A stretch of 64,000 bases of DNA from Flavobacterium gelatinilyticum (GCF_027111295.1 NZ_CP114287.1:1984001-2048000), one strand, 5' to 3'. Shown: positions 18,074-27,792, numbered from the stretch's first letter. The notes: a model not told the origin generated them from the letters alone. Translations and numbers: made by a program.

Positions 18074-18886
18074 TTAAACCGATCTGCCCGCTTTTTTTGA
18101 ACGGGAATTACTTTTTTTTTCTTTCTGAGAGGTCTCATCGGAATTGTCAGTCAGGTCTGCGCTCTTTCCTTTGGACTGCGACTGCTTCTCGTTCTTGCTT
18201 TCACGGTCATTTATTCTCTGCAGAGAAGAATCATAAACCTTAATAGTCTTAAACTGGGGATTAGCTTCCACAAACTGTTTTCTCTCCTCTCCTCCCACCA
18301 CAAAAGTTACGGACTGCAGATTGCCTTTTTTCAGAGAGTTCATCAGATCTTCCTTGTACTGAGGTGTCAGAAGTTCTTTTATTGAATGCTTTTCCAGCGA
18401 AGCTTCCAGATCATATCCATAGTTCTGATGATAATGCTGAAGTTTGAAATTTCCACGGTCGTCACTTTCTTTGAAGTCCATACGAATCCAGCAATTATAG
18501 GCTTCACCGTCCTTATTCTTTAAATCCTTATTGACCGATCTGCCCTCCATCAAATTATACGCCTCTTTGAGAGTGATGCTGGTATTATCATTATTAATAT
18601 AAAAAGTCTGTTCCAATCCCGGCTTATTATGCTCTTTCTGGAGATTAACCTGATAGCTATTGAAAAAATACATATCGCTCTGGTCGGACTTTTTAAAATT
18701 CAGTTCAACGGTTACTGTATCTTTGTTAGGGACACCATTGTTCATAATACCGGTATGCATCAATTTAAAGTCCTTATCCCCTTTCTGGATATTCTCTCTT
18801 AATTCAGCATCAAAAGTTTCTCCGAATCCAGTATATTTTAACTGGTCTTTCAGATACTGTACATTTTTCTCGTTCATGATATTCAC
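18074..18886 (-). CDS. ICE-associated protein of unknown function (270 aa)
   Basis: This 270-residue cytoplasmic protein shares the C-terminal 'EANPQFKT' domain with its downstream neighbour. It also has a beta-rich centre (SDQSDMYFFNSYQVNLQKEHNKPGLEQTFYINNDN) and a basic, Ser/Lys-rich tail (KEKKSNSRSKKAGRSV) that suggests nucleic-acid or membrane contact. The start could be M1 or M4; I keep M1. It lies between traN and the 17015 gene with 18-27-base gaps, so it is part of the tra operon. Function unknown. Confidence 0.7.
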   Translation of the reverse strand: MNIMNEKNVQYLKDQLKYTGFGETFDAELRENIQKGDKDFKLMHTGIMNNGVPNKDTVTVELNFKKSDQSDMYFFNSYQVNLQKEHNKPGLEQTFYINNDNTSITLKEAYNLMEGRSVNKDLKNKDGEAYNCWIRMDFKESDDRGNFKLQHYHQNYGYDLEASLEKHSIKELLTPQYKEDLMNSLKKGNLQSVTFVVGGEERKQFVEANPQFKTIKVYDSSLQRINDRESKNEKQSQSKGKSADLTDNSDETSQKEKKSNSRSKKAGRSV

Positions 18887-18904
18887 ATTTAAAATTAGTA
18901 CTGA

Positions 18905-19735
18905 TTATAAGTTACCCAGTATTTCAAGATTTACCAGGTGCCTGTTTTTTATATTAAGTTCAAGATTCCTGCCTCCATTTTTCTCAAAGACCTGCATTGT
19001 GAATTTCTTCTTTTCCGGTATCGTAAATTTAGATATCGCAAATACTACTGTAGTTTCTGATTTGTCGGAAATCCTGCTAAATTCTCCGGTGCATAAAAGC
19101 GGTGTCATTTCTATTTCCTGAGCTGCAGTTCTTTTGGATTTTTTCTGGTCTCGGATAAAAAAACGAAGCTGGTCCACATCGTAATTAATTCTGGAATCAT
19201 TCCCTAAAACCAATCTGAAATACATCACGTCCTGATGAATAAAAATGCCGTCAACCTTAAACTCAATTTCTGCTTTTTTTGAAACCAGTCCGCTTACCTT
19301 ATTTTTCTTGAATAGAGCAAGCAGGGCATATTCTTTTATTTCTTTCTGGTTTTCGTTCTCAAGGGAAAACAGCAGCGATTTATCCTCGCCAATTCGTAAC
19401 CGTGCATCCACATTTAATGTAGGACACAGATCATCAAAATTTAAAATGAAACTGTAAAGATTACCGTCGGAAGTTACAACAGTCAGGTTAGTCTGTGGAA
19501 AATTCTGTTTACCGGCTTTAAGAAGCAGGATATTTTCCACTCCCTTTGCTTTCTGCACCAAAACATCACGGCTTCCGATATCAAGGCTTTTTACTGCATA
19601 CGGAAATAAAATACTGGTGGTTTTTGTATAGCTAAGCTGTATATTATTAAATTCGGCTTTAGCATCATACTGTGCAGAAACTGAAAGACCAGCCAGAAAA
19701 ATAAATGTGATAATTAGTGTCTTTAAATTTTTCAT
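18905..19735 (-). CDS. traN: Conjugative transposon protein TraN
   Basis: This 276-residue exported protein has the signal peptide MKNLKTLIITFIFLAGLSVSAQ. The beta-rich body has ILFPYAVKSLDIGSRDVLVQK and NLLVVTSDGNLYSF-like strands (NLTVVTSDGNLYSFILNF), the hallmark of the Bacteroidetes TraN (DUF4138) family. TraN is thought to be the VirB9-like component of the periplasmic and outer-membrane part of the mating apparatus. The gene lies immediately downstream of traM, as in CTnDOT-type elements. The length is normal. Confidence 0.9.
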   Translation of the reverse strand: MKNLKTLIITFIFLAGLSVSAQYDAKAEFNNIQLSYTKTTSILFPYAVKSLDIGSRDVLVQKAKGVENILLLKAGKQNFPQTNLTVVTSDGNLYSFILNFDDLCPTLNVDARLRIGEDKSLLFSLENENQKEIKEYALLALFKKNKVSGLVSKKAEIEFKVDGIFIHQDVMYFRLVLGNDSRINYDVDQLRFFIRDQKKSKRTAAQEIEMTPLLCTGEFSRISDKSETTVVFAISKFTIPEKKKFTMQVFEKNGGRNLELNIKNRHLVNLEILGNL

Positions 19736-19752
19736 TTCCTTTTAGTTTAAAG

Positions 19753-21039
19753 TTATTGTTCATTATTTTCTTTTTCATCGTAGAGAAGCACTTTGTAACC
19801 TGCCTTGACTCCTACTTTTATCAGCTTAACTTTCCTGCTTAAAAGTGATTTGGCCGCCTCCACTCCCATTCCTGCTGCTTGGGCTCCCCAAGAATCACTG
19901 ACTCCTGCCAGTCCAATATTCTGCATGGACCTATCAGCGGATGCTTTTGCTACATCCCTGTTTATGGCTCCAGGAATGTAAATCCCTTTAATGCCATCTA
20001 TATCAAAAACAGATAGTTCAACCGGGAAAAGGGAATTCTGGTATTTTATGGTATTGATCTTTATTTCAAGCCTTTCTCCCTTAAGTGAGGCTGTCCCAAA
20101 AACGAAACTGTTTTTTGGAATTAGTACACCGTTGATAAAAACGTCACTTGCAAGTCTGATTTTTACAATAGAACCGTTGACAATCGTCTGCGTTTCATGA
20201 ACCGCTGCCTCAACTGCGTTCTGATTTTGTTCATCTTTGATTTCACCATCAAGCGAATAAAATGAATTTGCTGACTGCTCATAATTTACTTTGTTGGTCT
20301 GAAGAGAGCTCAGGTTTAGCTCTTCAGCTTTTCTGTTCACTGAAAAAACTTTTCCTTTTTGAAGCTTTGAGTTCTGACGCAGTTTTTCCTGTACACGTTC
20401 TGGGTGCTGGATATCCAGAATATTTTCCAGCATGCCGCCAAGCTGGACAAGTTCAGGATCAGGCTCAGAAGGCGCACTCATGGCTGCCATGAGCTGTTCA
20501 AGATTTTTCAACTCGGCTGATTCACCATGAGGCATTTTCTGGTACTGAAATTCCCTCATATCCTGACCGCTCTGATATTCTTTTGGAGGCTCCGCAATAG
20601 CTTTCTGGAGCGCTTCAAGTTTCTGGTACATCTTCTTTTCATTCTCTGGTTTTAGATAGTCTGTTTTCAGTCCGTTTTGTTTATCATTCCATGCAACCTC
20701 ATCCGTATCAAAAAAACGTTTTGATTCAAGATTATCATTATCTTCCGCACCAACCGAATAATTAGGATCTTTCTTTTTTTGTTCCTGCAGTTTTATCGAA
20801 TCAATTGATGCCTGGTCATAATAGCTCATTTTATCCAAACTGGAATCTTCCTTTAGTTTTGGATTTGGAAGCAGCATATTAAATCCTTTTTTTTCAGTTC
20901 CTGAAATTAGATTTTCTGTTCCTTTGCCTCCTCCAAGCACCCAGAACAGCATGGTTATAAATGGAAGAACAAGCAGTGGAAGAACCAGCATCATACTGCG
21001 ATTCTTTTTCTCTCTGGCTGAAAGTGTTTTATGTTCCAT
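19753..21039 (-). CDS. traM: Conjugative transposon protein TraM
   Basis: I choose the start MEHKTLSAREKKNRSM (ATG at 21037-21039), 4 bases after the traL stop. The 428 residues have a cytoplasmic basic head, one membrane segment (MLVLPLLVLPFITMLFWVL), a long charged, Gln/Glu-rich periplasmic region, and a C-terminal beta domain (VNGSIVKIRLASDVFINGVLIPKNSFVFG). This C-terminal motif is typical of TraM, the VirB10-like channel protein spanning the envelope. It sits in the usual traL-traM-traN order. Confidence 0.9.
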   Translation of the reverse strand: MEHKTLSAREKKNRSMMLVLPLLVLPFITMLFWVLGGGKGTENLISGTEKKGFNMLLPNPKLKEDSSLDKMSYYDQASIDSIKLQEQKKKDPNYSVGAEDNDNLESKRFFDTDEVAWNDKQNGLKTDYLKPENEKKMYQKLEALQKAIAEPPKEYQSGQDMREFQYQKMPHGESAELKNLEQLMAAMSAPSEPDPELVQLGGMLENILDIQHPERVQEKLRQNSKLQKGKVFSVNRKAEELNLSSLQTNKVNYEQSANSFYSLDGEIKDEQNQNAVEAAVHETQTIVNGSIVKIRLASDVFINGVLIPKNSFVFGTASLKGERLEIKINTIKYQNSLFPVELSVFDIDGIKGIYIPGAINRDVAKASADRSMQNIGLAGVSDSWGAQAAGMGVEAAKSLLSRKVKLIKVGVKAGYKVLLYDEKENNEQ

Positions 21040-21043
21040 AATC

Positions 21044-21496
21044 TTATTTTTTATAGTTAGATGAATTAGTTTCGTTGAGCTTCGGACTGCTGGTAAAATC
21101 GTCAACGTTAGAATTTTGATTTTTAGACAAATCGATTAAGTCTGCTGCATTTATTACACTGTCGATATATCTGCTGAGATTGGATCTCTCAGCATATTTG
21201 TTAAATGGCAGATCCAGAGAATGCATATGGCCTACCTCATCATTATAAGCAGGCTTCACTACTTTTACTGCATCAATATTCATTGATTTTTGACTTTCTG
21301 ACAGAAAACCGCTCAATGCGTTATAAACACATAAAATCGTTCCAAGGGCGGCAAAAATGATTAGTGAAAACTTAAGCTGTGAATTTGAAAGGTCTCTAGT
21401 CAGCCTATTCATTTCTGTTACCCACCAGAATCTGATCAGCATATATGACCTTGAAGACTTTACATTCTGTCTTTGTTTTCGCATCAGACTTCTCAT
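21044..21496 (-). CDS. traL: TraL-like small inner-membrane protein
   Basis: This 150-residue protein begins with ATG overlapping the traK stop (ATGA), so M1 is likely although M5 is possible. It has a basic N-terminus, one membrane helix (FSLIIFAALGTILCVYNALSG) and a hydrophilic periplasmic tail rich in Asn/Ser. The order between traK and traM and the membrane topology match TraL (DUF3989). Sequence similarity to TraL is weaker than for its neighbours, so the name rests mainly on context. Confidence 0.7.
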   Translation of the reverse strand: MRSLMRKQRQNVKSSRSYMLIRFWWVTEMNRLTRDLSNSQLKFSLIIFAALGTILCVYNALSGFLSESQKSMNIDAVKVVKPAYNDEVGHMHSLDLPFNKYAERSNLSRYIDSVINAADLIDLSKNQNSNVDDFTSSPKLNETNSSNYKK

Positions 21497-22116
21497 GGCT
21501 TTCGGTTTACTGTTCCAAGATCTTTGTTCTCAAGAGTATTGAAGCGTTCAATCAAAAACCCATGCGGATTGTTATCGCTCCTTGAAACATTTCGCAGCGT
21601 TCCTTCTGTAATCAGATTTCTGTTCAATATGCTTGTTGTCCTTATAATGTTCTGCCGGGCATAGCATTTAAAGCGGTAGGGATATTCATTAATATCAATT
21701 CGGACGCTGTCTACAATAACAGTCTGGCTTATATTTCCTGATATAATTCCCGAATAATATCCGTTTTCTTTTAAATCATCATATATGCGTTTAACAGAAT
21801 TATCAGCCAGATACAAGGCCTTGGTTACATTGGCTTTAATTACCTTATCATCTGGGTCAAGGCTGAAGAAAAACTGATGGAATGTCCTGACATGATCCCT
21901 TGCTTCAACAGGTACATTATCCTTACGATCTGATGCGTATGCCTCAAGAGCTTTTCCATTTGCGAGGATATAAACCTTGTCCTGCATCAAAGCGACGGAA
22001 CTGAAACTTTTATAAAGAGCATAACAGGTTATGGCAGCGCAGCAAAGAATAACCAGCATGGTAAATCCTCTTATATGACGAAAAGCAGTATCTATATTTT
22101 TCATTTTACTAAACAT
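21493..22116 (-). CDS. traK: Conjugative transposon protein TraK
   Basis: This 207-residue protein has an N-terminal membrane anchor (FTMLVILCCAAITCYALY) and a periplasmic domain. Diagnostic features include ARDHVRTFHQFFFSLDPDD and the conserved YRFKCYARQNIIRTTSI..RNLITEG near the C-terminus. It is the VirB8-like assembly factor of Bacteroidetes conjugation systems. It is 12 bases from traJ and overlaps traL by 4 bases. Confidence 0.92.
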   Translation of the reverse strand: MFSKMKNIDTAFRHIRGFTMLVILCCAAITCYALYKSFSSVALMQDKVYILANGKALEAYASDRKDNVPVEARDHVRTFHQFFFSLDPDDKVIKANVTKALYLADNSVKRIYDDLKENGYYSGIISGNISQTVIVDSVRIDINEYPYRFKCYARQNIIRTTSILNRNLITEGTLRNVSRSDNNPHGFLIERFNTLENKDLGTVNRKP

Positions 22117-22128
22117 AATCGAGTGCTT

Positions 22129-23331
22129 TTAATTTTTAGAGTTTCCCTTGAGCTTCTCGCTCATGTAATTTCCTTTTTCCTCAAAATAAGGCGACGCAGC
22201 TGCTGAAGATGACATGCTCTGGCTCATTCTGCCTGCTGCATTTCCCATTGAATCCATAACCATTCCTGCTCCAGTGGCAGCACCACCAATCACAGTAGAA
22301 GTTGATCCGCCAAACAAGCTTGTCACTTTCTGTCCCAATGCGCTTCCTCCTGATGCATGCACGATATAATTGGCCACGGAAGGCACAGTAAAGTACCCTA
22401 CAATTCCTATAATCATGAAAATTAAGTATCCGATATCGGTCCTGCTGAAAAAAGTATCTCCCGAAGTATTAATCTGTGAGATATCCAGCCTCAGCATCTG
22501 TTCCTGAATCTTCCCGATAATGCTGCCGAAAATGTTGGCAACGGGAAGCCAGAGATAAATGTTTATATACCTGGCGAGCCAGACTGTCAGGGTATGCTGG
22601 AATCCGTCAAAGACTGCGATACCAAATACCAAAGGCCCTAAGATGGACAGCACCACAAGCTGGAATGTTCTGAGAGTATCAATACACAATGAAGAAGCTT
22701 CGAAGAGAATTCTCAAAATTTCGCTGACCCATTCCTTTACAGAATTCCTAAAACTATATGACGCTTTCTCCATTGCAAATTTTACATCATTCCCGATTCC
22801 TTCCATAAGTCCTTCATCTGAAGGATCTGCACCGTCATGGGTGTATTTATACCATCTGTCGCGGTCGCCTGTGCCCAGCACTCCGACATACATTTTCCAG
22901 GGTGCGCTTTCTTTGACTGCTTTTTCTTTTTCTTTCAGCAGCACTTCGATTCCTTTGTTTGACCCCTCAACCATAGAAGCTGTGGCAGTAACTGTTGGTT
23001 TCATGACCCCGTTTATGAGCGCCAGAACAGAAGGAAAAATCATAATACAGAAACCGATCACAAAGGGCCTGAAGAGCGGATAAAAATCAATCGGTTCTGC
23101 GTTGGCAATATGACGCCAGACTCTTGAAGCGATATAGAAAATTGCAGCAAATCCCGCCAGCCCCTGCCCGACTCCAATCAGATTGCTGCAAAGCGGCATC
23201 ATCTCATCGTAAAGCTGTTCCAGAACTGCATGAAGACTGACGATATTATCTCCGAGTCCCTGTGCAGAAACTGTTTCAGGGAACATAAAGAGCATTAATA
23301 CTAATACAGCTGATTTGAAAATATTTATCAT
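22129..23331 (-). CDS. traJ: Conjugative transposon protein TraJ
   Basis: This 400-residue inner-membrane protein has a signal-like first helix (SAVLVLMLFMFPETVSAQ) and several membrane segments (for example LAGFAAIFYIASRVW, FVIGFCIMIFPSVLALI, LVVLSILGPLVFGIAVF, IGYLIFMIIGIVGYFTV). This is the topology of the VirB6-like TraJ channel protein. A Gly/Ala/Ser-rich tail (GSTSTVIGGAATGAGMVMDSMGNAA) follows. Gene order and length fit the family. Confidence 0.92.
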   Translation of the reverse strand: MINIFKSAVLVLMLFMFPETVSAQGLGDNIVSLHAVLEQLYDEMMPLCSNLIGVGQGLAGFAAIFYIASRVWRHIANAEPIDFYPLFRPFVIGFCIMIFPSVLALINGVMKPTVTATASMVEGSNKGIEVLLKEKEKAVKESAPWKMYVGVLGTGDRDRWYKYTHDGADPSDEGLMEGIGNDVKFAMEKASYSFRNSVKEWVSEILRILFEASSLCIDTLRTFQLVVLSILGPLVFGIAVFDGFQHTLTVWLARYINIYLWLPVANIFGSIIGKIQEQMLRLDISQINTSGDTFFSRTDIGYLIFMIIGIVGYFTVPSVANYIVHASGGSALGQKVTSLFGGSTSTVIGGAATGAGMVMDSMGNAAGRMSQSMSSSAAASPYFEEKGNYMSEKLKGNSKN

Positions 23332-23341
23332 AAGGCCAGAG

Positions 23342-23977
23342 TTAATTTTTAAATTGATAAACGTTCCGCACCGCAGTCACATCATTAGCTTCCTTAGAAC
23401 GCTGCAGTGCAAGCACTGATATTGATCCATTGAAATCATTTAGAAAGAGCACCTTCTGCTGCATATCTTCATATATCTTGTCAATAGCTGCAAGCCTTTC
23501 GTCATCGCTCATTCGGAGTTTATCAGCTGTTACGATGGAAGTCAGTTCGTCTAAATTTCTGAGGCTTTCCCTGCTTAAATTAGAATACACTTTTTCAAAA
23601 TACTGGATTTCCTGCGGCCTGAAACTTTGATTTTTAATGATACGGTCTATCCCTTTTCTGCTTCCCCTCATAAGCATAAACTGATAATAAATAATATCCC
23701 CGACTCTTTTGTAATTCTTAACAACGGGACTTACCTGCATCAGGGCATCCAGGAAAGTCTTATGAAGTGAAAAATTTCCTTCCGACATATCTTTGACAGC
23801 CTTATACCCTCCGCTGAGAATATCATATCCTTTCTTCATGTCGCTTAATATCTTTTTAAACTGCGACAGCTTTTCAATATTTAAAATAAGCTGCTGGATT
23901 TCGGCTGACTGCGCCTTTACCGAAAAAGGCATACACATCAGAAAAAGCATTCCAAAATATATAAGTAACTTTTTCAT
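23342..23977 (-). CDS. Exported TraI-like helical protein, copy 1
   Basis: This 211-residue exported protein has the signal peptide MKKLLIYFGMLFLMCMPFSVKAQ and an all-helical body (KKGYDILSGGYKAVKDMSEGNFSLHKTFLDAL...). The body resembles the next gene (23989-24609) and, more loosely, TraI (24622-25311): all share 'EIQYFEKVYSNL/ELEYIERTFRRL/ELEYMEKVYDGI' and a 'SDDERL..IDKIYE'-type segment. Databases often label such proteins TerB-like, but nothing here points to tellurite resistance. Likely a periplasmic structural part of the mating complex (VirB5-like, inferred). Confidence 0.8.
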   Translation of the reverse strand: MKKLLIYFGMLFLMCMPFSVKAQSAEIQQLILNIEKLSQFKKILSDMKKGYDILSGGYKAVKDMSEGNFSLHKTFLDALMQVSPVVKNYKRVGDIIYYQFMLMRGSRKGIDRIIKNQSFRPQEIQYFEKVYSNLSRESLRNLDELTSIVTADKLRMSDDERLAAIDKIYEDMQQKVLFLNDFNGSISVLALQRSKEANDVTAVRNVYQFKN

Positions 23978-23988
23978 GTTATTAGTGT

Positions 23989-24609
23989 TTATAAGCCAAG
24001 CAGAACTTCGGCTTGTTTTACATCATTTTTTTCTCTTGCTTTTGATAATCCCAGAAGTTTAATCTCACCGCTGAATTTTTTACAGAAAGCATAATCATCC
24101 CGCGCAGCTTCATAAAGCTTATCAATACGTTTAATACGTTCATCATCTTTCATTTCAAGCGATGTACTGGTTGTGATTAGAACCAGTATATCAAGATTGT
24201 CATCACAGCTGTCCAGCAGGCGCCTGAAAGTCCTTTCAATGTATTCAAGTTCATTTCCGAGAAATAGATCATCCTGTGCGAGACTTGCTAAAGTATTTTT
24301 ATATGTCTTAAAAATTTCAATGTGAAGAGTGATTATTTCAGCCACCCTGCCGTAGTTTTTTACTGTAGGATTAATCGATAACAATGATGTGAAATAATCG
24401 TTGTGCAGGTTTACTTCTCCTTTCTTTGCATCTGATATAAAGTTAAGTCCGCTTTTAACTGCCTTATAGCCTTTTGCAGCATAATCCACATAAGTTCGCA
24501 AAGCTGCTATCTGAAGCAGCAGCATTCTTTTCTGTTTTGCCTGCTGAGCCTGAAGCTGGTATGCAGATAAACAAACAATCGCAAGAAGCATTATTATCTT
24601 TTTCATCAT
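23989..24609 (-). CDS. Exported TraI-like helical protein, copy 2
   Basis: This 206-residue exported helical protein has the signal peptide MMKKIIMLLAIVCLSAYQLQA. It is a paralogue of the downstream gene: KRMLLLQIAALRTYVDYAAKGYKAVKSGLNFI is followed by GEVNLHNDYFTSLLSINPTVKNYGRVAEI. The gap to its neighbours is 11-12 bases. Like copy 1 it is inferred to belong to the periplasmic part of the transfer apparatus. Confidence 0.8.
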   Translation of the reverse strand: MMKKIIMLLAIVCLSAYQLQAQQAKQKRMLLLQIAALRTYVDYAAKGYKAVKSGLNFISDAKKGEVNLHNDYFTSLLSINPTVKNYGRVAEIITLHIEIFKTYKNTLASLAQDDLFLGNELEYIERTFRRLLDSCDDNLDILVLITTSTSLEMKDDERIKRIDKLYEAARDDYAFCKKFSGEIKLLGLSKAREKNDVKQAEVLLGL

Positions 24610-24621
24610 TTTTAATGTTGA

Positions 24622-25311
24622 TTACGGAATTCCGTAAAATTGTTTCACTTTAGCTGCATCAGCATCTGTTTTTGCTCTCTGGAGGCTTAGCAGTACATTC
24701 TGCTGGTTAAAAAGTCTCAGATCATTGTAATTTGAATCTATCTGATCCGCTGCTGTATTTATAATTTCGAGTCTTTTCAGATCGCTCATCTGCGTGGTGA
24801 AAGATTCTATCATTAAAAATATCTGGTCGATATTTTTCATGCTTTCTCCAAGAATTCCGTCATACACTTTTTCCATGTATTCAAGTTCAGAGATCTTGAA
24901 ATGGTCATCTCTTTTAAAAAGATTCCAGGCCTTTTCATATTCCTCAATCAAACGGGTCTGTTTTTCTGAAATTTCTTTAATTCTCTGATAGTAGGTTATA
25001 ATAGATTTTACTTTCTGCAGTTCGTCGTAATAATCTTTATAGAGATTACGCTGTTTTTTTGTCCAGTCCGAAATCTCATCGAGTTTCAGTTTTGAAAGCG
25101 TGTTTTCAATCTGCTTCTGTGCATTCTGAAGCCAGATGGTCTTATTCTGCATTCTCTGGATCCCCAGATCAATTGCCTTTATTACTTTCTTGGTAACTGC
25201 TTTTACAATCTCCAGTATCGGCAGGGCTGCTGACTTTTCTGCTGGTCTTGCAGGCATGCTTACTAAAAAGAAACACATTAAAAATGTGACAGCTTTAATT
25301 TTCGTTTTCAT
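24622..25311 (-). CDS. traI: Conjugal transfer protein TraI
   Basis: This 229-residue protein has a signal peptide (FLMCFFLVSMPARPA) followed by a long helical region. MQNKTIWLQNAQKQIENTLSKLKL and YKDYYDELQKVKSIITYYQRI are recognisable from the TraI (DUF4141-type) family. It lies directly downstream of traG and upstream of traJ, as usual. The role is structural in the mating pore, possibly the minor pilin-like VirB5 position (inferred). Confidence 0.85.
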   Translation of the reverse strand: MKTKIKAVTFLMCFFLVSMPARPAEKSAALPILEIVKAVTKKVIKAIDLGIQRMQNKTIWLQNAQKQIENTLSKLKLDEISDWTKKQRNLYKDYYDELQKVKSIITYYQRIKEISEKQTRLIEEYEKAWNLFKRDDHFKISELEYMEKVYDGILGESMKNIDQIFLMIESFTTQMSDLKRLEIINTAADQIDSNYNDLRLFNQQNVLLSLQRAKTDADAAKVKQFYGIP

Positions 25312-25323
25312 TTTTACACTAAT

Positions 25324-27792
25324 TTAAGTTCCGCTTCTTAATTCCTGAGCCATAGCGGCAATTCCTTTTTTTATGTCTCCTCCAAATTTCTGGGCGTAGG
25401 CATTCATTTTTACTTTCTCGCTTTCCTCTGTAGTGTAGGCAAGATATTCCTCCAGAGACACCTCTGTCCTGTAAACCTTGGACAGCATTCCTCCAAGAGA
25501 TATAAAAACTTCCTTGTATTTCTTGGAAGGATCATTTGCTTTGTTCACCGAAAGCACCAAAGCTTTTTCCTTGTCAGTCAGCCCAAGCAGTTCCTGAATC
25601 TGGTCAAACTTATTTTGATATTTGCTCTGGTCCAGCAGAATTTTGCAGTCGCTGTTGTTGATGATTGCCTGCTTCACTACAGGCGATGAAATGATATCCT
25701 CCACTTCTTGAGTTACGACAATTGCCTCCCCGAAGAACTTACGCACAGTTTTAAAAAGATACTTGATATATTCTGACATTCCTTCCTTCGCAATGGCTTT
25801 CCATGCTTCTTCAATTAGAATCATTTTTCGTATGCCTTTCAGTTTTCTCATCTTGCTGATGAATACCTCCATGATGATGATGGTCACTACTGGAAAAAGA
25901 ATCGGATGGTCTTTGATGTTGTCCAGTTCAAATACAATAAAGCGCTCTTTTAGCAGATCCAGATTTTCAGCAGCATTGAGCAGATAGTCAAACTCTCCTC
26001 CGCTGTAATAAGGACGAAGCACATAAAGGAAATTATTCACATCAAAATCCTTATCTTTTACATTATCACCCTGAAGAACTGTTACAAACTCCTGTTTTAA
26101 AAACTCATAAAAAGTATTGAAACAAGGAAAAATCGATTCATCCTTATCCAGTTTTTCGAAATACAGCTGCAACGCATTTGAAAGCGCCACATATTCGCTT
26201 CTATTAAAGGTTTCATCATCTTTCTTCCATAAAGCCAGCAAAAGTGTTTTGATGCTTTCCTTTTTCTCGGTATCAAGACTGTCTCCTTCCCCGATATAGA
26301 ATGGATTAAAACGGATAGGGTTCTTTTCGTCGTAGGTAAAATAATAGCCGTTTACCATATCACATAAGCCTTTATAGCTGTGCCCAACGTCCACCAGAAC
26401 AATATGAGTCCCCTGTTCGTAATAGCTTCTGACCATATGATTGGTAAAGAAGGATTTTCCGCTTCCAGAAGGCCCCAACACAAACTTGTTTCGGTTAGTA
26501 CAGATTCCCATTTTCACTGGCTCATCACTGATATCCACATGAACAGGTTTTCCGGTCAGGCGATCTCCCAAGCGAATGCCGCAAGGGCTTAGAGAGGATC
26601 GATAACCCGTCTCCATATTCAGAAAACAGACTGCCTGCTCGGTAAAAGTGTCAAAAGCATCGTTCATTGGAAAATCTGCTGCGTTTCCGGGAATCCCCGA
26701 CCAGTAAATCTGCGGAGCTCCAACAGTTTCCTGTTTGGCGGCCGCGTCCATCTGCGCCAGCGCAGATGACACTTTGTTTTTTATGTCTTTCAGCTCTTCC
26801 TTTTCAGATGTCCAAGCAAGAACATTAAAATGCGCTTTCACAGGCAGGCGCTGCTGCGCGATAGCTTCGTTCAAAAAATCGTTGGTTGCGTCCCTTGCAA
26901 TCATATTTTCTCTGCTGTAAGCAGACAATGACTGAAGTCTTAATCTTTTGCTCTCCAGTTTCTGGATTGTTTTCTGCGAATCTTCAATGAAAATATACTG
27001 GTTGTATATGTGATTGCAGGACAGCAGCTGGCCCAGTGTTGAGGCAAATCCAATGCTAAACTTTGTCTTATCAGTTGAGTAACGGTCAAAATTGATTCTT
27101 GAACCGCAGAGCGCCGGCAGATCAGCGGCATCCCCAAGAGTAAAAAGCTGGCTGTGCTTATCCCCTATCTGCATCCCGTCTGAAAACTTGAGATCATTAT
27201 AGATATACAAATTTTCATTTTCAGAAAGAAAACAATACTTTTCAATAAGCCCTGTGTTTCTGCTCTGGCTTTTCAGTTCATCATTTTGAAGTCTTGTCAG
27301 CCGTATAAACCCGCTGTCTTCCATGATCCTTTTAAACTGGCCGGTGCTGTCAATGAAATCTTGGAGAAACTGCAAATTGAGAGTTTCGTCAGGCACAAGA
27401 TTATTCCTTATAAGATTAGAAAATAACGAACTGGAATTTTTTCTTCCTGCTGGTTTCTTGGTAATCATTATATAACATGAATGATCCAGAAATGGCCTTT
27501 CATTAAAAAATCTCTCACTGCTTCTGGTTAAAAAACTGCTGTCTTCATTATCAAAGTCCGCTTTATAGCTGCTTTGTAAAAACCAGTCCTGTTTATGAAA
27601 AACTGTGAACTTCGGCAGAATTTTTATCGCCTTTATCCATGACTGGTGAAACGCCTCGTACTCCTGGTCAGACATTGTGAAAATTTCCGGCAGATCCGCC
27701 TTAAAAACCACTGTTATATCACCCTGTTTTGATAAAATGCAGTCATGCTGCACGTCCATTATCGGTAAAACATCACCTAACTCCTTTTCCAT
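25324..27792 (-). CDS. traG: TraG family conjugation ATPase (VirB4-like)
   Basis: This 822-residue cytoplasmic ATPase powers the conjugation channel. The Walker A motif is LGPSGSGKSFFTNH at about residue 440, preceded by KFV; Walker B is KMILIEEAWKA (about 660), followed by VRKFFGEAIVVTQEVEDI and an arginine-containing C-terminal region. The N-terminal third (MEKELGDVLPIMDVQHDCILSKQGDITVVFK) is the typical opening of the Bacteroidetes TraG family. The gene start overlaps the 3' end of the methyltransferase gene by 20 bases. Length is normal. Confidence 0.95.
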   Translation of the reverse strand: MEKELGDVLPIMDVQHDCILSKQGDITVVFKADLPEIFTMSDQEYEAFHQSWIKAIKILPKFTVFHKQDWFLQSSYKADFDNEDSSFLTRSSERFFNERPFLDHSCYIMITKKPAGRKNSSSLFSNLIRNNLVPDETLNLQFLQDFIDSTGQFKRIMEDSGFIRLTRLQNDELKSQSRNTGLIEKYCFLSENENLYIYNDLKFSDGMQIGDKHSQLFTLGDAADLPALCGSRINFDRYSTDKTKFSIGFASTLGQLLSCNHIYNQYIFIEDSQKTIQKLESKRLRLQSLSAYSRENMIARDATNDFLNEAIAQQRLPVKAHFNVLAWTSEKEELKDIKNKVSSALAQMDAAAKQETVGAPQIYWSGIPGNAADFPMNDAFDTFTEQAVCFLNMETGYRSSLSPCGIRLGDRLTGKPVHVDISDEPVKMGICTNRNKFVLGPSGSGKSFFTNHMVRSYYEQGTHIVLVDVGHSYKGLCDMVNGYYFTYDEKNPIRFNPFYIGEGDSLDTEKKESIKTLLLALWKKDDETFNRSEYVALSNALQLYFEKLDKDESIFPCFNTFYEFLKQEFVTVLQGDNVKDKDFDVNNFLYVLRPYYSGGEFDYLLNAAENLDLLKERFIVFELDNIKDHPILFPVVTIIIMEVFISKMRKLKGIRKMILIEEAWKAIAKEGMSEYIKYLFKTVRKFFGEAIVVTQEVEDIISSPVVKQAIINNSDCKILLDQSKYQNKFDQIQELLGLTDKEKALVLSVNKANDPSKKYKEVFISLGGMLSKVYRTEVSLEEYLAYTTEESEKVKMNAYAQKFGGDIKKGIAAMAQELRSGT

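Noticed and set aside
23342..24609. Tellurite-resistance (TerB) function for the exported helical proteins
   Set aside because: The label is a database habit. The proteins have signal peptides, lie in a tra operon and share segments with TraI.
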